Assembly: GCA_023277325.1 (NCBI GenBank)
Contig: JALRIQ010000134.1
Location: forward strand, 1 to 5,482
Source of the DNA: Bacteroidia bacterium
Lineage (GTDB): Bacteria; Bacteroidota; Bacteroidia; UBA8524
DNA length: 5,482 bases
Reading direction: 5' to 3'
Each line of letters begins with the position of its first letter. Positions within the stretch are counted from its first letter, which is position 1. The translations under genes were made by a program, and so were the position numbers. Of the stretch, positions 1 to 5,482 are shown piece by piece. A model generated the notes under the pieces. It ran no database searches, was not told the origin of the DNA, and worked only from the letters and a program-made list of their open reading frames with translations.

Positions 1-490
1 GATGACCCGATATTGGCGTAGAAGTTCCCGGTATAATGATATTTCGATCAGTGAAATTTACATAAAAATCCTGATGAGATATTGCCCCATTGCTGAACAC
101 CGGACTAGATGGCAAGGATGAATTTTCACGAATCAGATTCACCTGGGTAAACTCAAAACCGGCTGATCCCGGGCGGTATCCTGAAGAGGCATCCACTGCT
201 GAACTGCTCACCCGTGTTTGTCCGTTAACGCGAGCGCCAATCCATATTCCTGCTTCAAACAGGTTATTTATCCCAGAACCTAATGGATATTCCATGGAAG
301 GTAGTCCGCTATTGCTGGTTACCACTTGCGGACGACCAATTGTGCCCACATTGGAAATGCTCAATCCTATATTACCAATATCCGTAGCACGCTGATCAAA
401 AGGAACTTGTGCTGTGAGACCCAGGGAAAGGATCATTGCCCCTGCTTGAAACAGGCGACGAACAGCGAATCGGTAAGTGCGGAGTTCCAT
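1..490 (-). CDS. Secreted protein, N-terminal fragment (runs off left edge)
   Basis: The reverse strand is open from the ATG at 488-490 to the window edge, giving 163 residues with no stop. An in-frame TAA at 503-505 makes this the first usable ATG. Residues 1-28 form a clear Sec signal peptide: a basic n-region (RTYRFAVRR), a hydrophobic core around AGAMILSLGL, and a likely cut near LTA-Q at 27/28. The mature part is rich in Gly, Ser, Asn and Thr, with segments such as IGNIGLSISNVGTIG (38-52) and NNLFEAGIWIG (75-85). That pattern recalls the start of large surface or secreted Bacteroidota proteins, which often end in a type IX secretion sorting domain. The C-terminus is outside the window, so a sorting domain cannot be seen. 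I do not recognise a specific function. The gene is divergent from dnaB across a 337-nt gap. Plus-strand ORFs over this stretch are shadows. Confidence 0.8.
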   Translation of the reverse strand, partial: MELRTYRFAVRRLFQAGAMILSLGLTAQVPFDQRATDIGNIGLSISNVGTIGRPQVVTSNSGLPSMEYPLGSGINNLFEAGIWIGARVNGQTRVSSSAVDASSGYRPGSAGFEFTQVNLIRENSSLPSSPVFSNGAISHQDFYVNFTDRNIIIPGTSTPISGH

Positions 491-497
491 CTGAGTA

Positions 498-505
498 CAA
501 ATTTA
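498..505 (-). promoter_or_regulatory. Possible Bacteroidota -7 promoter box for the secreted-protein gene
   Basis: Read on the minus strand this is TAAATTTG, an exact match to the Bacteroidota -7 consensus TAnnTTTG. It lies 7 nt before the ATG at 490, which would place the transcript start almost at the start codon (leaderless or nearly so). I find no TTG/TTTG -33 element at the usual 17-23 nt spacing upstream, so this may be a chance match in AT-rich DNA. Confidence 0.25.
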
Positions 506-661
506 ATGGCTTTAAAGCGTTTTGCCATTATCTGTATATTAAGTGTGAACAAGTGACAAATTACAAGGGGGATTAATCCACTTTTTGACTTGGAAAACTA
601 AGTTTATGCCTATTCATTCAGTTCTTTGGCCTGCCTGAAACTGGGCCTTCACGCACAAGGC

Positions 662-699
662 TGAAAAGCATGATTTGAGTGATGTGGATAAGCTTTTCA
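662..699. repeat. 8-bp perfect inverted repeat flanking the perfect DnaA box
   Basis: TGAAAAGC (662-669) and GCTTTTCA (692-699) are exact reverse complements separated by 22 nt. The right arm starts at the base after the perfect DnaA box at 683-691. It may be a protein-binding palindrome or a cruciform-forming arm. An 8-bp match at this spacing can also arise by chance. Confidence 0.4.
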
Positions 700-776
700 A
701 TAATGATAAGGCCTTAAGCATCAATGCTCATGCTTACCCACAATTCATTCACAGGTGCACAATTGGATGTGAATAA
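683..776. promoter_or_regulatory. Cluster of DnaA-box-like sites upstream of dnaB
   Basis: Compared with the bacterial DnaA box TTATCCACA, four 9-mers stand out. 683-691 is TGTGGATAA, a perfect box on the minus strand. 734-742 is TTACCCACA on plus, one mismatch. 745-753 is TCATTCACA on plus, two mismatches, offset 11 bp from the previous one and so roughly on the same helical face. 768-776 is TGTGAATAA, i.e. TTATTCACA on minus, one mismatch. The first and last sit in a longer direct repeat, GATGTGRATAAG, at 681-692 and 766-777 (11 of 12 identical). DnaA binding could control dnaB transcription or mark a replication-related site. DnaA binding itself is an inference from the motif. Confidence 0.5.
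715..736. repeat. Small inverted repeat overlapping a DnaA-like box
   Basis: TAAGCAT (715-721) pairs with ATGCTTA (730-736) across an 8-nt loop. An alternative tighter fold uses AGCAT (717-721) and ATGCT (724-728). The right arm overlaps the DnaA-like 9-mer at 734-742 by three bases. There is no following T-run, so it is not a classical terminator. Confidence 0.35.
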
Positions 777-794
777 GTATTTGGCCTTTCAAGA

Positions 795-826
795 AATCGG
801 GAATCCACGTATTTTCGAATCGGGAA
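795..826 (+). repeat. 9-bp direct repeat immediately before the dnaB start
   Basis: AATCGGGAA occurs at 795-803 and again at 818-826, the second copy ending one base before the ATG's preceding A. The repeat-to-repeat distance is 23 bp, about two helical turns, which is compatible with an operator. The second copy occupies the ribosome-binding position, where no Shine-Dalgarno sequence is evident. Confidence 0.35.
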
Positions 827-827
827 A

Positions 828-2348
828 ATGAACGAACTAGAAAACAAAAAAACAGGAAACAGAAAGCGGACCTCCAATTCCGTGAATGATATGGTGATTC
901 AGGGAAAAGTCCAACCTCAAGCCCCTGACTTAGAAGAAGCAGTGTTAGGAGCTGTAATGCTCGAAAAAAATGCCCTTAACGATGTTTTGCAAATCGTGAA
1001 AAAAGAGCATTTTTATATTGAAGCGCATCAACATATCTGGGATGCGATTAAGCGCCTGTTCGAACGTTCGAAACCCGTTGATATCCTTACCGTCACCCAG
1101 GACCTTCGTCAGGAAGGATTGCTGGAGGCAGCCGGCGGTGCTTTTTATATCACCCAACTTACCAACCGTATCGCCTCTGCAGCCAACGTAGAATATTATG
1201 CTCGTGTGATCACGGAAAAATACATTCAGCGTGAATTGATTCGTATTGGTTCCGAAATGGCTACAGAAGCGTTTAGCGAAACGTCAGATGTATTGAAGAT
1301 GCTCGATAAAGCGCAGGGTGAAGTATTTGCCATTGCTGAGGAGAACATCAAGAAAAATGCAGAAAGCATTGAGACCATTTTAAAGAAGGCCATCAAGAAT
1401 ATTGAAAGCGCGAAAGACCATGAGAGCAGTCTAACGGGAGTTCCTTCCGGACTTTTCGGTCTCGATTCGCTTACCAGCGGCTGGCAGAAATCAGATTTGG
1501 TCATTCTGGCGGCTCGTCCAGGTATGGGTAAAACCGCCCTTACCCTGACCATGGCGCGGAATGCTGCAGCGGATCATGCCAAAGGTGTAGCCATCTTCTC
1601 CTTAGAGATGTCGGCCGTACAGCTAGCCTTGCGTTTGATATCCGGAGAAGCAGAAATCAACCAGGAAAATCTAAGAAGTGGAAAATTGAGTCAGCAAGAC
1701 TGGGAGCAACTTACCTCGCGCCTTGCCCGATTGAATGAATCTAAGATATTTATAGACGATACACCAGCGATCTCCATTTTTGAGCTTCGTGCCAAATGCC
1801 GCCGTCTCAAAGCACAGCACGATATCAACCTGATCATCATCGACTACTTGCAGCTGATGCGTGGTGATGAAAAGAGCAGTGGAAACCGCGAACAGGAAAT
1901 CTCCTTGATTTCGCGTTCCCTCAAGGCCATGGCCAAAGAATTGGATGTACCGGTTATTGCATTATCCCAGCTAAGTCGTGCGGTAGAAACCCGAGGAACC
2001 AGCAAACGTCCTATCCTTTCCGACTTACGTGAATCGGGTTCTATCGAGCAGGATGCGGATATGGTGCTCTTTATCTACCGTCCGGAATACTACAAACTCA
2101 CTGAGTTCGAAGACGGCGCGCCAACCATGGGTAAAGCCGAAATTATCGTGGCGAAAAACAGGCACGGACAAACTCAGGATATCCGTTGCCGCTTTGTGGG
2201 ACAATACGGTAAGTTTATGGATGATGACGATACCCTCGGCTTCGGCGGAGATATCGGGCTCACCGAAGACCTTCGCTTCCCAGGCAGTATCACCATGCCT
2301 TCCCGCATGAATGATATGGACGATGAAATTGATCCACCAGCGTTTTAG
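828..2348 (+). CDS. dnaB: Replicative DNA helicase DnaB
   Basis: This is the hexameric 5'-3' helicase that unwinds DNA at the replication fork and interacts with primase. The 506-residue protein has the full family layout. A basic, low-complexity leader (1-28) is followed by the N-terminal helical domain starting around PQAPDLEEAVLGAVML (30-45), a linker near 175-200, and the RecA-like ATPase domain from about 203. Walker A is ARPGMGKT (229-236), the catalytic glutamate is in SLEM (E260), Walker B is LIIIDYLQL (335-343), and QLSRAVE (381-387) and RESGSIEQDADM (401-412) are present. K443 and R445 in AKNRHG match the lysine/arginine-finger region. The C-terminal tail is acidic and variable. No intein interrupts the usual insertion sites. 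The reading frame is open back to a TAA at 774-776 with no earlier ATG, and M22 is a less likely alternative start. The last Phe codon and the TAG stop lie inside the inverted array downstream. Confidence 0.97.
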   Translation: MNELENKKTGNRKRTSNSVNDMVIQGKVQPQAPDLEEAVLGAVMLEKNALNDVLQIVKKEHFYIEAHQHIWDAIKRLFERSKPVDILTVTQDLRQEGLLEAAGGAFYITQLTNRIASAANVEYYARVITEKYIQRELIRIGSEMATEAFSETSDVLKMLDKAQGEVFAIAEENIKKNAESIETILKKAIKNIESAKDHESSLTGVPSGLFGLDSLTSGWQKSDLVILAARPGMGKTALTLTMARNAAADHAKGVAIFSLEMSAVQLALRLISGEAEINQENLRSGKLSQQDWEQLTSRLARLNESKIFIDDTPAISIFELRAKCRRLKAQHDINLIIIDYLQLMRGDEKSSGNREQEISLISRSLKAMAKELDVPVIALSQLSRAVETRGTSKRPILSDLRESGSIEQDADMVLFIYRPEYYKLTEFEDGAPTMGKAEIIVAKNRHGQTQDIRCRFVGQYGKFMDDDDTLGFGGDIGLTEDLRFPGSITMPSRMNDMDDEIDPPAF

Positions 2349-2364
2349 TCGACAAGTCGACTAA
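2345..2364 (+). terminator. Possible hairpin at the dnaB 3' end
   Basis: TTAGTCGA (2345-2352) pairs perfectly with TCGACTAA (2357-2364) around the loop CAAG, so an 8-bp stem forms over the dnaB stop codon. No T-run follows, so this is not a standard intrinsic terminator. It is listed as a possible transcript-end or RNA-stabilising structure within the larger array. The mirror copy at the glycosyltransferase end folds less well: five base pairs, then a T-T mismatch. Confidence 0.35.
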
Positions 2365-2451
2365 TCGATTTGGCGACTTAACGAAAACTCGGATGAACTG
2401 AATGCTATCGTAAAGTCGAAACGTCGTAATATCGTATTGTCGACAAGTCGA
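2349..2451. repeat. Mirror-symmetric 8-bp-periodic CGA array filling the convergent intergenic gap
   Basis: CG dinucleotides occur every 8 bp at 2350, 2358, 2366, 2374, 2382 and 2390, and again at 2409, 2417, 2425, 2433, 2441 and 2449. The two sets are exact mirror images about position 2400. Read outward-in on each strand, every unit is 8 nt with consensus near WCGAYWWN: CG is present in 12 of 12 and CGA in 11 of 12. Each side is 48 nt around a 7-nt centre (2397-2403), together the whole 103-nt gap between the two stop codons. The outer arms match perfectly for 12 bp (GTTTTAGTCGAC at 2342-2353 and its complement at 2447-2458). GTCGACAAGTCGACTAA also recurs as a 17-bp direct repeat at 2349-2365 allowing for its end (first copy 2348-2364, second 2439-2455). 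By my count 34 of 50 bases pair in the extended hairpin. Its role is unknown: a bidirectional terminator, an RNA 3'-end structure or a protein-binding array are candidates. Confidence 0.85.
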
Positions 2452-3393
2452 CTAAAACCCAAGCTCTTCCTCAACAATATACTGCGGTCTCCCCTTCACT
2501 TCATCGAGAATATTACCGATATACTCGCCGGTAACGCCGATGGTGACTAACTGGACTCCACCAAAGAAGATGATGGTAATGAGTGTAGAGGCCCAACCTG
2601 GTGTGGTGGCTACTCCTGAGAATTGAATCACCAAAACGTAGATGGTGAGAATCACTCCAATGAGCAGACTAAAAACGCCAAGGGTAATTGACATCTTGAG
2701 TGGTTTTTTCGAGAAATAGAACATGGCGATAGATGCTAGTTTCAGCATTTTACTCAAGGGATATTTGGTTTCCCCAGCAACGCGTGGATCTCTGTCGTAA
2801 TAGATGGGGACCTGCTTGAATCCCATCCAGGCGATGAGTCCGCGGATGTATTTATTCTTTTCACCTAATCCTTTGAAGGCATTAATTACCTTTCTATCTA
2901 TCAACCGGAAATCGCCTGTATCTACATCGAGACTTACGTCGCTCATGCGGTTTAAGATGCGGTAAAACCATTTGGCTGTCAGCTTCTTAAACCAGGTCTC
3001 TCCTTTTCGCTCTCTACGAACTCCGTAAACCACGTTCGCTCCCTTTTCCACGTGCATGGCTACCATGTCTTTAAAAAGCTCTGGAGGATCCTGTAAATCA
3101 GCGTCAATGATGATTGCCAGGTCGCCATTGCAATAATGAATACCCGCACTTACTGCAGCCTGGTGACCGAAGTTTCGTGAGAAGTTCAAAACCTTCACCT
3201 CCTTATGAGACGATGCGTATCCTTTTAATATGGATAATGTTGTATCCCGACTACCGTCGTTGATAAAAATCACTTCTGCCCCTTTATGCCAGTCCCCTTG
3301 CAAGGCAGCCATGACCCTTTCGAAGGTTTGGGGCAATACCTCTTCTTCATTGAAGCAGGGAATGATGATGGATAGATAAGGGAGCTTACTCAT
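2452..3393 (-). CDS. GT2-family polyprenyl-phosphate glycosyltransferase, membrane-anchored
   Basis: The 313-residue protein resembles the DPM1/GtrB/ArnC branch of GT2 enzymes, which move a sugar from a nucleotide donor to a polyprenyl phosphate on the cytoplasmic face of the membrane. The GT-A fold opens with LSIIIPCFNEEEVL (7-20). The donor-site DGS is at 46-48, SRNFGHQAAVSAG at 72-84, and the metal-binding DAD of DADLQDPPE at 97-105. DTGDFRLIDRKV (158-169) and GETKYPLSKMLKLA (207-220) are also typical of this branch. Two hydrophobic segments, about 232-257 and 268-288, should span the membrane, and the tail is cytoplasmic. Donor sugar and acceptor cannot be told from sequence. No GtrA-type flippase lies in the window. 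The ATG at 3391-3393 is 2 nt after the pccB stop, which suggests translational coupling. The last Phe codon and TAG stop lie in the inverted array. Confidence 0.9.
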   Translation of the reverse strand: MSKLPYLSIIIPCFNEEEVLPQTFERVMAALQGDWHKGAEVIFINDGSRDTTLSILKGYASSHKEVKVLNFSRNFGHQAAVSAGIHYCNGDLAIIIDADLQDPPELFKDMVAMHVEKGANVVYGVRRERKGETWFKKLTAKWFYRILNRMSDVSLDVDTGDFRLIDRKVINAFKGLGEKNKYIRGLIAWMGFKQVPIYYDRDPRVAGETKYPLSKMLKLASIAMFYFSKKPLKMSITLGVFSLLIGVILTIYVLVIQFSGVATTPGWASTLITIIFFGGVQLVTIGVTGEYIGNILDEVKGRPQYIVEEELGF

Positions 3394-3395
3394 GA

Positions 3396-4934
3396 TTATA
3401 AAGGAATATTGCCGTGTTTCTTGCGTGGCATGTTGGCCACTTTATTTTCGAGCATCGCAAAACCACGAATCAATTTATGGCGGGTTTCTTCGGGATGTAT
3501 TACCTCATCCACAAAACCTCTTTCCGCAGCACGGTATGGATTGGCAAACAGTTCACCGTATTCCGCCTCTTTCTCTTTCAAGGCTTCTTCTTGATTGCTG
3601 GCTGCCTGAATTTCTCTTTTGAAGATGATTTCAGCAGCACCTTTCGCTCCCATAACCGCAATTTCTGCTGTTGGCCATGCAAAATTTAAATCAGCACCAA
3701 TATGCTTGGAGTTCATTACATCATAAGCACCACCATAAGCTTTACGGGTAATCACCGTGATTCTTGGAACGGTAGCTTCGCTAAAGGCGTACAGCAGTTT
3801 CGCTCCATTGGTAATAATTGCATTCCACTCCTGGTCCGTGCCTGGCAAGAAGCCTGGAACATCTTCCAATACCAATAATGGAATATTGAAACAATCGCAG
3901 AAACGCACAAACCGCGCAGCTTTCGTTGATGAATGAATATCCAAAACTCCCGCGAGGAAGGCCGGTTGGTTAGCCACGATACCGATGCTTCTTCCGGCAA
4001 GACGGGCAAAACCAACCACAATATTCTCAGCGAAGTTTTTATGAACTTCCAAGAAGCTATCCCCATCTACGATTCCGTCGATTACTTGGCGGATATCGTA
4101 AGGTTGGTTCGGGTTATCCGGAATGATATCGTTCAAGGCAGGACGACTTTCGTCGCCTCCTTCATAGGCTATGCGAGGTGCTTTTTCCTCGCAGTTTTGT
4201 GGCATATAACTCAACAAGGCTTTCACCTGGTTGATGGCTTCTACTTCATTTTCACAACTAAAATGACTTACTCCAGATTTGGATGAATGCACGGATGCAC
4301 CACCTAGCTCTTCGCTACTTACTTCTTCATGGGTTACTGTTTTTACCACGTTCGGACCGGTAACGAACATGTAGCTCGATTTTTCTACCATCAGGATAAA
4401 GTCGGTCATGGCTGGAGAGTAAACCGCACCACCAGCACAAGGCCCCATGATGGCTGAAAGTTGAGGAATCACCCCACTGCTTTGCACATTGCGGTAAAAG
4501 ATGTCGGCATAACCACCAAGGGAAACAACACCCTCTTGAATACGTGCGCCACCTGAGTCGTTCAAACCAATGACCGGAGCCCCATTTTTAAGGGCCATCT
4601 CCATAATTTTCACAATCTTCTCCGCATGAGTTTCAGAAAGAGATCCGCCAAAAACAGTGAAATCTTGCGAGAAAACATAAGTCAGTCGACCGTTTACCGT
4701 TCCGTATCCGGTAACTACCCCATCACCCAAAAACTGTTGCTTCTCCATGCCGAAATCACGGCTTCTGTGTTTGACAAAAGCACCAACTTCTTCAAAGCTT
4801 CCTTGATCGAGCAAAAGGTTAATACGTTCTCTTGCGGTGAGCTTGCCTTTTTTATGTTGACTTTCTATTCGTTCTTTACCTCCTCCAAGGGAAGCTTCTT
4901 CACGCAATTGGTTAAGCTGTTCTCTTTTGTTCAT
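3396..4934 (-). CDS. pccB: Propionyl-CoA carboxylase beta subunit (carboxyltransferase)
   Basis: The carboxyltransferase subunit transfers CO2 from carboxybiotin to an acyl-CoA. With propionyl-CoA the product is methylmalonyl-CoA, which feeds succinyl-CoA or odd-chain and branched-chain metabolism. The 512-residue length is usual for the family. The N-terminal half carries [13 protein letters not shown] (31-43), [10 protein letters not shown] (126-135) and the glycine-rich oxyanion segment [11 protein letters not shown] (164-174). The C-terminal half carries [13 protein letters not shown] (357-369) and GGAYDVM (401-407), then [15 protein letters not shown] (419-433). Asp405 in GGAYDVM corresponds, to my knowledge, to the residue that favours propionyl- over acetyl-CoA in actinobacterial PccB. 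The related decarboxylase subunit MmdA is the main alternative. The biotin carboxylase and biotin carrier partners are not in this window. The ATG at 4932-4934 follows the upstream stop after 3 nt, with no Shine-Dalgarno sequence. Confidence 0.92.
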   Translation of the reverse strand: MNKREQLNQLREEASLGGGKERIESQHKKGKLTARERINLLLDQGSFEEVGAFVKHRSRDFGMEKQQFLGDGVVTGYGTVNGRLTYVFSQDFTVFGGSLSETHAEKIVKIMEMALKNGAPVIGLNDSGGARIQEGVVSLGGYADIFYRNVQSSGVIPQLSAIMGPCAGGAVYSPAMTDFILMVEKSSYMFVTGPNVVKTVTHEEVSSEELGGASVHSSKSGVSHFSCENEVEAINQVKALLSYMPQNCEEKAPRIAYEGGDESRPALNDIIPDNPNQPYDIRQVIDGIVDGDSFLEVHKNFAENIVVGFARLAGRSIGIVANQPAFLAGVLDIHSSTKAARFVRFCDCFNIPLLVLEDVPGFLPGTDQEWNAIITNGAKLLYAFSEATVPRITVITRKAYGGAYDVMNSKHIGADLNFAWPTAEIAVMGAKGAAEIIFKREIQAASNQEEALKEKEAEYGELFANPYRAAERGFVDEVIHPEETRHKLIRGFAMLENKVANMPRKKHGNIPL

Positions 4935-4937
4935 ATG

Positions 4938-5482
4938 CTAAAATAAATCAGCGATTTCTTCTGAAAAGGCAATATTATGGTAAACTGCCTTTACATCGTC
5001 ATCGTTTTCCAGATTTTGTATCAATTTTAATAAGGATTCCGCTTCTTCCCGGTTGATTTCCTTGCTGATGACAGGAATCTTTTCCAGCTGTGCAGATTCA
5101 GGTTCAATACCTGTATCGCCCAATGCCTTTTGCACATTCCCGAATTCTTCTCGTTCACATTGCAGGTTAATAAAGTCTTCTTCGATATCCACTTCCTCCG
5201 CTCCCATATCGATAAGCTCCAGGGTATACTCATCCTGATCCTTTCCTTCAGGAAATGGGAAGCGAAACACCCCTTTATCCGCAAAAATGAAATCGAGACT
5301 CCCATTTGTACTCAGACTTCCTCCTCCTTTATTTAAAAAGGATTTTACGTTTTGCAAGGTGCGGTTCACATTATCGGTAGTGCACTCAATAAATAGCGCC
5401 ACGCCGTGTGGACCATACGCCTCATATGTTAAGTCCTGGTAATCATCCCCACCAATTGCCCATGCTTTATTGATGGCTCTTT
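4938..5482 (-). CDS. YebC/PmpR/TACO1-family protein, 5' end cut by window
   Basis: The frame is open from the right edge to a TAG at 4938-4940, giving about 181 codons. The first start-like codon seen, a GTG at 5400-5402, is internal: the frame continues upstream to the edge with RAINKAWAIGGDDYQDL and YEAYGPHG, both typical of the family. Then come VALFIECTTDNVNRT, KGGGSLSTNGSLDFIF and KGVFRF, the hallmark middle domain, and an acidic C-terminal part. The family is usually about 240 residues, so roughly 60 N-terminal residues are missing. Members have been described as DNA-binding regulators (PmpR) and as translation factors that help ribosomes through difficult stretches (mitochondrial TACO1 and bacterial YebC). 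Which applies here is open. The gene is the first visible member of the tight minus-strand run. Overlapping plus-strand ORFs are shadows. Confidence 0.92.
   Translation of the reverse strand, partial: RAINKAWAIGGDDYQDLTYEAYGPHGVALFIECTTDNVNRTLQNVKSFLNKGGGSLSTNGSLDFIFADKGVFRFPFPEGKDQDEYTLELIDMGAEEVDIEEDFINLQCEREEFGNVQKALGDTGIEPESAQLEKIPVISKEINREEAESLLKLIQNLENDDDVKAVYHNIAFSEEIADLF

Larger units (their letters stand above)
491..827. other. Divergent intergenic region upstream of dnaB
   Basis: These 337 nt separate the divergent starts of the secreted-protein gene and dnaB. I see no convincing protein or RNA gene here. The contents are a possible -7 box for the left gene, four DnaA-box-like 9-mers between 683 and 776, an additional weak one at 544-552 (reverse complement TTGTTCACA, two mismatches), two short inverted repeats (662-699 and 715-736), and a 9-bp direct repeat just before the dnaB start. 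No confident dnaB promoter was found: TATTTTCG at 810-817 is one mismatch from TAnnTTTG but only 10 nt from the ATG, with no properly spaced -33 element. Confidence 0.6.
2452..5482 (-). other. Probable operon: yebC-like, pccB, glycosyltransferase
   Basis: Three minus-strand genes follow each other with gaps of only 3 nt (4935-4937) and 2 nt (3394-3395). There is no room for a promoter in either gap, so they are very likely co-transcribed from a start beyond the right edge. Neither junction has a visible Shine-Dalgarno sequence, so downstream translation may depend on coupling. The products have no obvious functional link. Internal promoters within coding sequence cannot be ruled out. Confidence 0.8.

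Noticed and set aside
90..556. Plus-strand ORFs at 90-395 and 326-556 in the left region
   Set aside because: The first, and most of the second up to 490, lie antisense to the signal-peptide protein on the minus strand, which is open across the whole stretch. The plus-strand translations show no recognisable domain or composition.
491..827. Definite chromosomal origin (oriC) call
   Set aside because: The DnaA-like boxes are suggestive, but only one is perfect, no clear AT-rich unwinding stretch sits beside them, and no genome-wide skew data are available. It is kept as a hypothesis only.
1226..1552. Minus-strand ORFs inside dnaB (945-1157 and 1226-1552)
   Set aside because: Both are shadows of a strongly conserved coding region, with no independent domain signal or start context.
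1500..2200. Intein in dnaB
   Set aside because: DnaB is a common intein host, but the Walker A, Walker B and finger regions are contiguous at normal spacing, and the protein has normal family length.
2349..2451. CRISPR array
   Set aside because: The unit is only 8 bp and diverged, with no 25-40-nt repeats or unique spacers, and no cas gene is nearby.
2342..2458. GTCGAC (SalI) sites as a cloning scar or adaptor remnant
   Set aside because: Four GTCGAC hexamers are part of a degenerate 8-bp periodic array that continues for 103 nt with variable bases. A linker artefact would not give twelve diverged, mirror-ordered units.
3392..4946. Plus-strand ORFs across the pccB region, including 3933-4286 and 4626-4946
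   Set aside because: They are antisense to an intact, well-recognised 512-residue protein and their translations match no family I know.
5400..5402. GTG as the true start of the YebC-family gene
   Set aside because: The frame stays open upstream to the window edge and encodes conserved family residues (YEAYGPHG), so this GTG is an internal valine codon.

Overview
The window looks like chromosomal DNA from a member of the Bacteroidota, probably a marine or aquatic Flavobacteriales-like lineage, though the lineage is a guess. The evidence is the style of the proteins (a DnaB helicase with a basic N-terminal extension and acidic tail, a YebC-family protein with the GPHG variant, and a secreted protein of a kind common in this phylum), the lack of clear Shine-Dalgarno sequences before all four visible starts, and a TAnnTTTG-type -7 box before one gene. 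I see no phage, transposon or plasmid genes.

Layout, left to right. (1) Positions 490 to 1, minus strand, hold the N-terminal part of a secreted protein with a signal peptide; it runs off the left edge. (2) Positions 491-827 are a divergent intergenic region with a cluster of DnaA-box-like 9-mers (one perfect) and several short inverted repeats, just ahead of (3) dnaB, the replicative helicase, 828-2348 on the plus strand. (4) Positions 2349-2451 separate the convergent ends of dnaB and a glycosyltransferase gene. They are filled by an 8-bp-periodic, mirror-symmetric array of CGA-centred units, six per side around a 7-nt centre. Both flanking stop codons belong to the symmetric structure. (5) A tightly packed minus-strand run follows, reading right to left: a YebC/PmpR-family gene (truncated at the right edge), a propionyl-CoA carboxylase beta subunit gene (pccB-like), and a membrane-anchored GT2 glycosyltransferase gene. 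The gaps are 3 nt and 2 nt, so this is almost certainly one transcript.

How the parts relate. dnaB is a core replication gene, and the DnaA-box cluster suggests either DnaA control of dnaB or a replication-related site. The three minus-strand genes have unrelated roles (translation or transcription factor, propionyl-CoA carboxylation, lipid-linked sugar transfer), so the shared operon says little about a joint function.

The most unusual item is the periodic palindromic array between dnaB and the glycosyltransferase gene. It is built like a designed inverted repeat, lacks the U-tract of a normal intrinsic terminator in either direction, and supplies the last codon and stop of both genes. The coding genes themselves look ordinary and intact apart from the two cut by the window edges.
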